Assembly (NCBI GenBank): GCA_947090385.1
Contig: CAMUNZ010000033.1
Span: 1 to 12,683, forward strand
Length of the DNA: 12,683 nucleotides
Source of the DNA: an uncultured Campylobacter sp.
Lineage (GTDB): Bacteria; Campylobacterota; Campylobacteria; Campylobacterales; Campylobacteraceae
Direction of reading: 5' to 3'
The notes under the pieces: generated by a model
The model's database searches: none
What the model was told of the DNA's origin: nothing
What the model saw: the letters and a program-made list of their open reading frames with translations, nothing else
Translations under genes and position numbers: made by a program
Part shown: one piece after another, positions 1 to 7,096 of the stretch
Layout: each line of letters begins with the position of its first letter
How positions within the stretch are numbered: position 1 is the first letter of the stretch

Positions 1-24
1 TCTTTTTTTGAATAAAAAGATAAT

Positions 25-672
25 TTAATAATTCTTAAAACTTTTTTCTAAAAATTTTGCATAATTCATGCAATTTTTTATTGATTGAGTTTTGCAAATT
101 TGTGGATTTGTATAATTTTGTAAAATTTTGCTTGTAGTTTTTCCAATCACAATAGTTTTATAACTATCGTCCCAACCGAAATTTTTTATAAAACTTTCAA
201 CATTTTTTGGAGAAGTAAAGATTAAAATTGAATTTTTGGGTGGTTTTTTAGATATATCTAAAGTTAAACTTAAATTTTCATACCCATTTATGACACTTAA
301 ATTTATACCATTTTGTTTTAAAATTTCTGATACATTGCTTGCGTTTTGCGTGGCTTTTATAAAAACAGTTTTACCTTTTAAAAGTGGCGAAATTTCTTTT
401 GTAAACTCATCTCCATGAGAATTTTTAGCTAAATATAAATTCAAAAATCCATAATCTTTCGCCTCTTTAAAAGTCGCCTCGCCTATACAGAAAGTTTTTA
501 TTTTTAAATTTGGTGAAATTTTATTAAATTTTAGCGATTTGATTCCATTTTTAGATGTAAAAATACAATTTTCAAACTCATCTAATATTAAATCAAACTT
601 TAAAAATGAAATTTTGCAAACTTCAAGCCAAATAGCGTCTTTATAAGGAGAATTTGAAATTAAATATATCAT
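25..672 (-). CDS. hemD: Uroporphyrinogen-III synthase (HemD)
   Basis: This cytosolic enzyme closes and rearranges hydroxymethylbilane to uroporphyrinogen III, the branch precursor of haem and sirohaem. The family is poorly conserved, so the call rests on its two-lobed pattern. Each half contains a strand-turn motif, IFTSKN around residue 40 and IFTSPKN around residue 153, followed by an IVIGKTT strand near the end that resembles the family's 'aIG..T' motif. The length of 215 residues is normal for short epsilon-type HemD. I chose the ATG at 672, which gives MIYLISN. A GTG at 684 is also in frame, but it would lie only two bases beyond the predicted transcription start and has no ribosome site. 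The ATG has only a weak GGG-type site (TGGGT, about 7 bases upstream). The gene is transcribed away from acnB, and its downstream neighbour lies outside the window. Confidence 0.85.
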   Translation of the reverse strand: MIYLISNSPYKDAIWLEVCKISFLKFDLILDEFENCIFTSKNGIKSLKFNKISPNLKIKTFCIGEATFKEAKDYGFLNLYLAKNSHGDEFTKEISPLLKGKTVFIKATQNASNVSEILKQNGINLSVINGYENLSLTLDISKKPPKNSILIFTSPKNVESFIKNFGWDDSYKTIVIGKTTSKILQNYTNPQICKTQSIKNCMNYAKFLEKSFKNY

Positions 673-692
673 AATTTTACCCACATTAAAAC

Positions 693-698
693 ATTATA
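693..698 (-). promoter_or_regulatory. Putative -10 box of hemD
   Basis: Read on the minus strand this is a perfect TATAAT directly behind a run of five T. A start about seven bases downstream would be near 686, giving a leader of roughly 14 bases to the ATG at 672. No clear -35 hexamer is visible, which is normal for Campylobacter sigma-70 promoters. The call is inferred from position and sequence only. Confidence 0.5.
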
Positions 699-727
699 AA
701 AATGCACAATTTTACACAAAAAATTTA

Positions 728-744
728 AAAATTAAGTTAATTTT
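728..744. repeat. 8+1+8 dyad in the hemD-acnB divergent region
   Basis: AAAATTAA and TTAATTTT form perfect 8-base arms around a single central G at 736. The dyad lies between the two divergent promoters, about 80 bases upstream of the acnB -10 box and 30 bases behind the hemD -10 box. The size would suit a dimeric repressor or activator site. The arms are pure A/T in an A/T-rich gap, so chance is a real alternative. Confidence 0.3.
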
Positions 745-822
745 AAAATGAAATAAAAAAGATTAATTTCGCTTGAAAAAATAAAATTATATTTTAAATT
801 TTCTTTTTTCAAATTCTTTTTT

Positions 823-831
823 TGATAAAAT
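823..831 (+). promoter_or_regulatory. Extended -10 promoter of acnB
   Basis: The sequence is TGATAAAAT. The TG at 823-824 plus one base and a TAAAAT hexamer form an extended -10 that matches TATAAT at five of six positions, and a long T tract precedes it. Transcription would start near 838, leaving a leader of about 25 bases to the ATG at 863. The leader carries a good ribosome site, AAAGGA at 851-856, six bases before the start. Confidence 0.65.
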
Positions 832-862
832 CCGCAAGACTACGAATTTAAAAGGATTAAAA

Positions 863-3415
863 ATGGCATTTTTACAAGATTATGAAAAATTAGTGCAAGA
901 ACGCTGTAAATTGGGCATACCGCCACTGCCTTTAAACAAAGAACAAACTATAGAAATTTGCGAACTTTTAAAAAAGGGAGACAAAAATCAAAAAAAACTT
1001 ATAGATTTATTAGAAAATAGAATAAATCCTGGCGTTGATGATGCTGCAAAAATAAAAGCAGAGTTTTTAAATGAAATTTTAAATCATGACTTAAAAGTAG
1101 AAAAATTAGACGAATTAAAAGCTATTGAAATTTTATCTTTGATGCTTGGCGGATACAATGTCATAGTTTTAGTTAGTTGTCTATCTCATAAAAACGAAAA
1201 TGTAGCAAAAGCTGCAAGCCAAGCTTTGATAAATACGATTTACGTGCATGATTTTTTTGCAGATATAGAAAAACTTGCAAAAGATGGCAATAAATTTGCA
1301 AAAGATGTTTTGCAAGGTTGGGCTGATATGATTTGGTTTAAAAATAGAAATGAAATTCCAAAAAAAATTTCAGCAGTAGTTTTTAAGGTGCAAGGAGAAA
1401 CAAATACGGACGATTTAAGCCCTGCTAGTGAAGCTTTTACAAGATCTGATATTCCACTTCATGCAAATGCGATGCTTATAAAAAGATTGCCAGGAAGTTT
1501 AGAAAAAATCACAGAATTAAAAAAATTAAATAAACAAATCGTTTATGTCGGTGATGTAGTAGGAACTGGAAGTAGCAGAAAAAGCGGAGTAAATTCAATC
1601 CAATGGCATCTAGGAGAAAATTTAAAAGGAATTCCAAATAAAAAAACTGGTGGCGTTATAATCGGCGCCATAATTGCACCGATTTTTTTTAATACTGCGC
1701 AAGATAGTGGCGCTCTGCCAATTGTGGCAAATGTCGATAAACTTGAAACTGGCGACGAGATAGAAATTTATCCTTTCAAAGGAGAAATCATCAAAAACGG
1801 CGAAATTGTAAGCAAATTTGATTTGACGCCAAACACGATAAAAGATGAATTTAAAGCTGGTGGGCGAATTCCTTTGATTATCGCAAGAGGACTTTGTACA
1901 AAAGCAAGAAAAGCATTAAATTTAGATGATGAAAATATTTTTATAAAACCAGATCAACCAAAAGATGATAAATTTGGCTTTAGTTTAGCACAAAAAATGG
2001 TAGGAAAAGCTTGCGGATTAAAAGGTGTAAAACCAGGAATGTATGTAGAGCCTTTAACTTTAACAGTCGGAAGTCAGGATACAACTGGCCCTATGACAAG
2101 AGATGAGATAAAAGAATTAGCAAGTTTAGGATTTGATGCTGATTTTGTTTTGCAAAGTTTTTGTCATACGGCAGCTTATCCAAAACCAAGCGACGCAATT
2201 TTACATAAAACTTTACCAAATTTTATAAGTAGCCGTGGCGGTGTTGCTTTGCATCCAGGAGACGGAGTAATACATTCTTGGTTAAACAGAATGGTATTGC
2301 CAGATAGCGTTGGAACTGGTGGTGATTCTCATACGAGATTTCCTATCGGCATAAGTTTTCCAGCTGGAAGTGGACTTGTAGCTTTTGCTGCTGTTACTGG
2401 AGCGATGCCTTTAAATATGCCAGAATCGATTTTAGTTAAATTTAGTGGAGAAATGCAACATGGGATAACTTTAAGAGATTTGGTAAATGCAATTCCTTAT
2501 TATGCTATAAAAAAAGGACTTTTAACCGTAGAAAAGAAAGGTAAAAAAAATATTTTTGCAGGAAAAATTTTAGAAATTCAAGGATTGCCAAATTTAAAAG
2601 TCGAACAAGCATTTGAAATAAGCGATGCAAGCGCCGAAAGAAGCGCGGCGGCTTGTGCGATAGAATTAGATGAAAAACCAGTTATCGAATATATAAAATC
2701 AAATATTAGCTTGATTGATGCAATGATAAAAGATGGTTACGAAAGCAAACAAACACTTCAAAGACGAAAAGAAAAAATGCAAAAATGGCTTGAAGATCCA
2801 GTTCTTTTAAAAGCCGATAAAAATGCACAATATAGCGAGATTATAGAGATAAATTTAAATGATATAAAAGAGCCGATTTTGGCTTGTCCAAACGATCCTG
2901 ATGATGTAGCAACTTTGAGTGAAATTTTAGCCGATCCAAAAAGAACAAAAAAAATTGATGAAGTTTTTGTGGGAAGTTGCATGACAAATATCGGACATTA
3001 TAGAGCTTTAGGAGAAGTTTTAAAAGGCGAAGGACAAGTGCCAGTAAGGCTTTGGGTTGTACCACCTACAAAAATGGATGAGAAAAAATTGCGCGAAGAA
3101 GGTTATTATTCGCTATTTGGAGCAGCTGGAGCTAGAACAGAAGTTCCAGGATGTAGCCTTTGCATGGGAAATCAAGCAAGGGTTAAAGATAATGCGGTAG
3201 TTTTTTCAACTTCAACTAGAAATTTTGATAATAGAATGGGAATGGGAGCAAAAGTTTATTTAGGAAGCGCGGAATTAGCGGCAGTTTGCGCTATGCTTGG
3301 AAGGTTGCCTAATGTAGAAGAGTATTTAAAAATCGTTCCGCAAAAATTATCAGATAAAGAAAACGAAATTTATACATATTTAAATTTTAATAAAATAGAA
3401 AATTTCAAATTATAA
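863..3415 (+). CDS. acnB: Aconitate hydratase B (bifunctional AcnB type)
   Basis: This is the cytosolic [4Fe-4S] TCA-cycle enzyme that interconverts citrate and isocitrate via cis-aconitate. AcnB proteins often also dehydrate 2-methylcitrate. Its 850 residues show the AcnB order: an N-terminal HEAT-like helical domain (about 1-160), the swivel domain (about 165-385) with TNTDDLSPA at 180-188 and GTGSSRKS at 234-241, then the catalytic domain. That last domain has TGPMTRDE, FCHTAAYPKP and DSHTRFP (488-494). The three cluster ligands are Cys706 (GSCMTN), Cys764 and Cys767 (GCSLCMG), with the same spacing pattern as in E. coli AcnB, so the enzyme looks complete and active. The ATG has AAAGGA six bases upstream and an extended -10 promoter ahead. 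The gene is a single transcription unit, divergent from hemD and converging on dnaE. AcnB of other bacteria binds mRNA when it loses its cluster; that has not been shown for this protein. Confidence 0.97.
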   Translation: MAFLQDYEKLVQERCKLGIPPLPLNKEQTIEICELLKKGDKNQKKLIDLLENRINPGVDDAAKIKAEFLNEILNHDLKVEKLDELKAIEILSLMLGGYNVIVLVSCLSHKNENVAKAASQALINTIYVHDFFADIEKLAKDGNKFAKDVLQGWADMIWFKNRNEIPKKISAVVFKVQGETNTDDLSPASEAFTRSDIPLHANAMLIKRLPGSLEKITELKKLNKQIVYVGDVVGTGSSRKSGVNSIQWHLGENLKGIPNKKTGGVIIGAIIAPIFFNTAQDSGALPIVANVDKLETGDEIEIYPFKGEIIKNGEIVSKFDLTPNTIKDEFKAGGRIPLIIARGLCTKARKALNLDDENIFIKPDQPKDDKFGFSLAQKMVGKACGLKGVKPGMYVEPLTLTVGSQDTTGPMTRDEIKELASLGFDADFVLQSFCHTAAYPKPSDAILHKTLPNFISSRGGVALHPGDGVIHSWLNRMVLPDSVGTGGDSHTRFPIGISFPAGSGLVAFAAVTGAMPLNMPESILVKFSGEMQHGITLRDLVNAIPYYAIKKGLLTVEKKGKKNIFAGKILEIQGLPNLKVEQAFEISDASAERSAAACAIELDEKPVIEYIKSNISLIDAMIKDGYESKQTLQRRKEKMQKWLEDPVLLKADKNAQYSEIIEINLNDIKEPILACPNDPDDVATLSEILADPKRTKKIDEVFVGSCMTNIGHYRALGEVLKGEGQVPVRLWVVPPTKMDEKKLREEGYYSLFGAAGARTEVPGCSLCMGNQARVKDNAVVFSTSTRNFDNRMGMGAKVYLGSAELAAVCAMLGRLPNVEEYLKIVPQKLSDKENEIYTYLNFNKIENFKL

Positions 3416-3419
3416 AATT

Positions 3420-3442
3420 AAATGGCTTTTAAAAAGCCGTTT
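3420..3442. terminator. Hairpin between convergent acnB and dnaE
   Basis: Ten-base arms (AAATGGCTTT and AAAGCCGTTT, including one G-T wobble) enclose a three-base loop, with GGC/GCC as the strong core. It lies five bases after the acnB stop and eight bases beyond the dnaE stop. It fills most of the 34-base gap and could serve both strands. The T tail on the plus strand is short (TTT, inside the stem). On the minus strand the following sequence is richer in T but interrupted. The call is a probable weak bidirectional terminator. Confidence 0.6.
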
Positions 3443-3449
3443 AATCTCA

Positions 3450-6400
3450 TTAAGCCACTAAAATATCAACAAATTTATTTTTTATATCGTCATTGACTAT
3501 AAAATTTGTCTTATAAGTGTAAATTTCATCATCAATTTGAATTTTTAAAATTAACTTTTTTGTGCCGATTTTATCTTTGTTTTGCGAAAAAGCAAACCTA
3601 TAAATTTCATCCAAATTACTTCTTGTGATTAGATTATAATTTAAATGAATCACCAAATCGCCGTCAATTATCTGCTTTCCTACCGGTTCATCTTTTTGCT
3701 GTTTTTTATGATAAAAAGTTTTTTGCTCTTTTGGTTTATCTTTTTGCATAATTTTTCCAGAAATTCCATCCTCAACAGGATAAATTCCAACTAAATTTGT
3801 CTTTATATCGCCATCAATAACCTTGATATTTATCAAAAATGCATGTGGCTCAAATTTTTCATTTTCATCCATTTTGTCGATTAAAGGCAAACTTTTTTCA
3901 TAACACAAAAGCTCGAAATTTCCGCTACTATCTAAAATATTTAAAATCGCAAATTTTGAACCAGATTTTGCTATTTTGATTTTTATATCTTCAATTTTTC
4001 CAAAAAGCAAAATGTCTTTATTTATCCCATCTTCAAATTCTTTAAATTGCGCACTTGTAGTATGATTTACATTTCGAATTTTATCGATTATATTTCCAAG
4101 AGGATGACCAGAAAGATAAATTCCCATGCATTGAAACTCATAATTTAAAATTTCTTTCATAGGATATTCATTTGAGTTTTCTTTTAAATCTACACTTACT
4201 TTTTGCATGCTTTCGTCATTGCCAAATAAAGAGCCTTCTTCGTTATTTTTCTTGATTGTCGTCATCTTTTTCATGGCATCTAAAATCGCTTCGATATTTT
4301 GCATTAAACAAAGTCTAGTTTTTCCAAAACAATCAAAAGCTCCAGATCCTATCAAACTTTCAATAACTTTTTTATTTACTTTGAAATTATCAACCCTAGA
4401 AACAAAATCATCTAAATCTTTAAATTCGCCATTTTTTCTAACTTCTAAAATATTTTCAATCGCCGCTTCACCAACTCCTTTAATTGCACCAAATCCATAA
4501 ATTATCGCGTCTGTTTCATTATATTTTATGGCTGAAAATTCTCTTATAGATTTATTTAAATCTGGAGGCAAAATTCCTATATTTAAGCGTTTTATTTCAT
4601 TTATATAATTTGAAATTTTATCTAAATTGTTCTCTTCGCTTGTCATAATCGCAGCCATAAATTCAGACGGATAATATGTTTTTAAATAAGCAGTTTGAAA
4701 AGTTATCATTGCGTAAGCTGCAGCGTGAGATTTATTAAATCCATAACTCGCAAATTTCATAATCATATCGAAAAGTTCATTTGCTTTTTGTAGATCAAAT
4801 CCGCCTTTTTTAGCTCCCTGCAAATACTCTTCGCGAATTTTTTTCATCTCTTCTTCTTTTTTCTTACTCATCGCTCTACGCACGATATCAGCACCGCCAA
4901 GAGTAAAACCACCTACTTTTTGGACTATTTGCATAACTTGCTCTTGATAAACTATAATCCCATAAGTCGGCTCTAAAATATCTTTTATTTCAGGAATTAG
5001 ATATTCAATTTTTGCAATTCCATGTTTTCTATCGATAAATTCTGGTATCAAATCCATAGGACCTGGACGATAAAGAGCAATCATCGCAATAATATCTTCA
5101 AAATTATCAGGCTTTAAATCGGATGCTAATTTTTGCATTCCAGCACTTTCTATTTGAAAAATTCCAAGAGTATTTCCGCTTTGAATCGTTTTATAAACTT
5201 CAAATTCGTTAAAATCAATATTTTGCCAAACTATATCTTTGTTATATCGCATTTTTATAAGTTTTTTTGCACCGTCAATTACATCTAAAGTTTTAAGTCC
5301 CAAAAAGTCAAATTTTATCAAATCAACATCTTCAAGATAATCTTTTGTATATTGAGTGACGATATTTACCTCATCGCCTTTTGTGGATACAAAAAGCGGG
5401 GCTTTATTCCAAAGAGGTTCGTTTGATATCACAACTCCTGCTGCGTGCATGCCAGAGTTTCTATTTAAACCTTCTAAATCCAAAGCATAATCCCAAATTT
5501 TTTTTGCACTTGGATTTTCGTTTAATAAATTTTTAATTTTATCTTCTTTATCGTAAGCATCTTTTAATGTTATTTTTAATTCATCTGGGATAAGTTTTGC
5601 CATTTTATCGGCTTCAGTATAAGGCATCTCGCAAACTCTAGCAACATCGCGTATAACACCTTTTGCAAGTAATTTACCAAAAGTTGCGACTTGTGCGACA
5701 TTATATCTGCCATATTTTCCAACGACATAATCTATAACTTTTCCGCGTTTTTCTTGACAAAAATCCACATCAATATCTGGCATACTTACTCTTTGAGGAT
5801 TTAAGAATCTTTCAAAAAGCAAATTATAAGGGATAGGATTTATATCTGTTATTTTTAAAGAGTAAGCCACCAAACTTCCAGCTGCACTTCCTCGTCCAGG
5901 ACCGACTGGAATATCGTTTTGTTTTGCCCAATTTATAAAATCTGCCACGATTAGCATATAACCAGAAAATTTCATGTTTTTGATAATTTTTATCTCGCGT
6001 TCTAATCTTTCGTAATAAATCTGGTGTAAATTTTCATCAATAAATTTTAATCTATCTTGCAAACCTTTTCTTGATTCGTATTCAAATAAAACATCATCAT
6101 TTGCAAAACTATATTCGGCATTTGTTTCTGGCAATTTTAAATCATATTTTAAAGAATTTTGCAAAGTAAATTTAAAATTCGGAGGAGTTGGATTTCCAAG
6201 TTTTAACTCTAAATTGCATTTATTTACAATTTCTTGTGTATTTTGCAAAACTTCTGGAATATCGGCAAAAATTCTTGCCATTTCTTCTTTGCTTTTTACG
6301 TAAAATTCGCTTACGCTATGGCGCAAATTTCCCATAGAAATAGCCATAAAAACATTATGCGCAGGACCCATTTTTTTAACTAAATAATGTGCATCGTTTG

Positions 6401-7025
6401 TCGCTATCAATTTTATGCCTGTTTCTTTTGCAATTTTTATAATATTTGTATCTATTTTTCTTTGATCGTTTATGCCATGACGCATAATTTCTAAATAAAA
6501 ATCATCACCAAAAATTTCTTTATATTCTAAAGCAACTTCTTTTGCTCTTTCGTAACCTTGTGCTCCACGAGTTTTATTTTTGTCTGTTAAATTTAGATGA
6601 AAATTTACCTCACCTTGCAAACAAGCCGTACTACAAATCAAACCTTCGCTATGTTCTTTTAAAATTTTTTTATTTATTCTTGGATAATAATAAAATCCTT
6701 CTATAAAACTCATAGAAGTAAGATAAAGCAAATTTTTATATCCAATCTCATTTTTTGCAAGTAAAATTAAATGATATCTATTTTTCGTGCTTTTATCGTT
6801 AAGTTCATCGCCATTATGTATATAAGCTTCAATACCAATAATCGGCTTAATCCCATTTTTTCTCATAGTTTTATAAAAATCTATTGCACCATACATATTT
6901 CCGTGATCGGTTATCGCTACACTTGTAAAACCTTTTTCTTTTAAAAATTTCGCTAATTCACCGATTTTATTTGCCCCGTCAAGCAAAGAATATTCAGTAT
7001 GCAAATGCAAATGTGTAAATTCCAT
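3450..7025 (-). CDS. dnaE: DNA polymerase III alpha subunit (DnaE)
   Basis: This is the catalytic subunit of the replicative polymerase. Counting from the ATG at 7025 it has 1191 residues, normal for the family. Domains in order: PHP (about 1-280), the polymerase palm with GPGRGSAAGS and the acidic motif PDIDVDF (Asp417, Asp419), the third catalytic aspartate Asp573 in KFDFLGL, fingers, a helix-hairpin-helix (YGFGAIKGVG from 843), a clamp-binding-like EGSLF at 930-934, an OB fold from about 1003, and a tau-binding-type C terminus. The PHP domain keeps its metal ligands: His7, His9, Asp16, Asp40/His41, Glu66, His85, Cys135, Asp211 and His213. An in-frame TTG at 7031 would add two residues. The ATG is preferred because AAAGA lies six bases before it. 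The gene follows uup but has its own promoter. Confidence 0.97.
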   Translation of the reverse strand: MEFTHLHLHTEYSLLDGANKIGELAKFLKEKGFTSVAITDHGNMYGAIDFYKTMRKNGIKPIIGIEAYIHNGDELNDKSTKNRYHLILLAKNEIGYKNLLYLTSMSFIEGFYYYPRINKKILKEHSEGLICSTACLQGEVNFHLNLTDKNKTRGAQGYERAKEVALEYKEIFGDDFYLEIMRHGINDQRKIDTNIIKIAKETGIKLIATNDAHYLVKKMGPAHNVFMAISMGNLRHSVSEFYVKSKEEMARIFADIPEVLQNTQEIVNKCNLELKLGNPTPPNFKFTLQNSLKYDLKLPETNAEYSFANDDVLFEYESRKGLQDRLKFIDENLHQIYYERLEREIKIIKNMKFSGYMLIVADFINWAKQNDIPVGPGRGSAAGSLVAYSLKITDINPIPYNLLFERFLNPQRVSMPDIDVDFCQEKRGKVIDYVVGKYGRYNVAQVATFGKLLAKGVIRDVARVCEMPYTEADKMAKLIPDELKITLKDAYDKEDKIKNLLNENPSAKKIWDYALDLEGLNRNSGMHAAGVVISNEPLWNKAPLFVSTKGDEVNIVTQYTKDYLEDVDLIKFDFLGLKTLDVIDGAKKLIKMRYNKDIVWQNIDFNEFEVYKTIQSGNTLGIFQIESAGMQKLASDLKPDNFEDIIAMIALYRPGPMDLIPEFIDRKHGIAKIEYLIPEIKDILEPTYGIIVYQEQVMQIVQKVGGFTLGGADIVRRAMSKKKEEEMKKIREEYLQGAKKGGFDLQKANELFDMIMKFASYGFNKSHAAAYAMITFQTAYLKTYYPSEFMAAIMTSEENNLDKISNYINEIKRLNIGILPPDLNKSIREFSAIKYNETDAIIYGFGAIKGVGEAAIENILEVRKNGEFKDLDDFVSRVDNFKVNKKVIESLIGSGAFDCFGKTRLCLMQNIEAILDAMKKMTTIKKNNEEGSLFGNDESMQKVSVDLKENSNEYPMKEILNYEFQCMGIYLSGHPLGNIIDKIRNVNHTTSAQFKEFEDGINKDILLFGKIEDIKIKIAKSGSKFAILNILDSSGNFELLCYEKSLPLIDKMDENEKFEPHAFLINIKVIDGDIKTNLVGIYPVEDGISGKIMQKDKPKEQKTFYHKKQQKDEPVGKQIIDGDLVIHLNYNLITRSNLDEIYRFAFSQNKDKIGTKKLILKIQIDDEIYTYKTNFIVNDDIKNKFVDILVA

Positions 7026-7059
7026 AATCAATCTTTCTTAGTCAAAATTAAAATAAAAA

Positions 7060-7068
7060 ATTGTAACA
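7060..7068 (-). promoter_or_regulatory. Extended -10 promoter of dnaE
   Basis: Read on the minus strand the sequence is TGTTACAAT, a TG-n-TACAAT extended -10 that matches TATAAT at five of six positions and sits behind a T run. The predicted start near 7053 gives a leader of about 28 bases to the ATG at 7025. It lies in the gap after uup, so dnaE probably has its own transcript in addition to any read-through. Confidence 0.6.
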
Positions 7069-7080
7069 AAAACAAGGTTA

Positions 7081-7096
7081 AAAATTTCGAAATTTT
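7081..7096. repeat. Perfect 16-base palindrome at the end of uup
   Basis: AAAATTTCGAAATTTT is its own reverse complement. It overlaps the first two bases of the minus-strand uup stop codon (7095-7097) and lies about 13 bases upstream of the dnaE extended -10. As RNA it could form only a weak A/T stem with little room for a loop and no long T tail, so it is a poor terminator. As DNA it could be a dimeric protein site for dnaE. Function is unproven. Confidence 0.35.

Noticed and set aside
1..20. TCTTTTT / AAAAAGA inverted repeat downstream of hemD as a terminator
   Set aside because: The stem is almost all A/T with no stable core and no following T run, and the window edge hides its context.
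1683..1690. T8 run in acnB as a contingency tract
   Set aside because: The gene is intact and a housekeeping enzyme; the run encodes Phe-Phe and is expected by composition.
2758..3065. Two open frames on the minus strand inside acnB
   Set aside because: They lie opposite the conserved catalytic domain of AcnB, overlap each other in different frames and look like antisense shadows.
4207..4500. Open frame on the plus strand antisense to dnaE
   Set aside because: It lies wholly inside the well-supported dnaE gene, its product is low-complexity and resembles no family, and no convincing ribosome site was seen.
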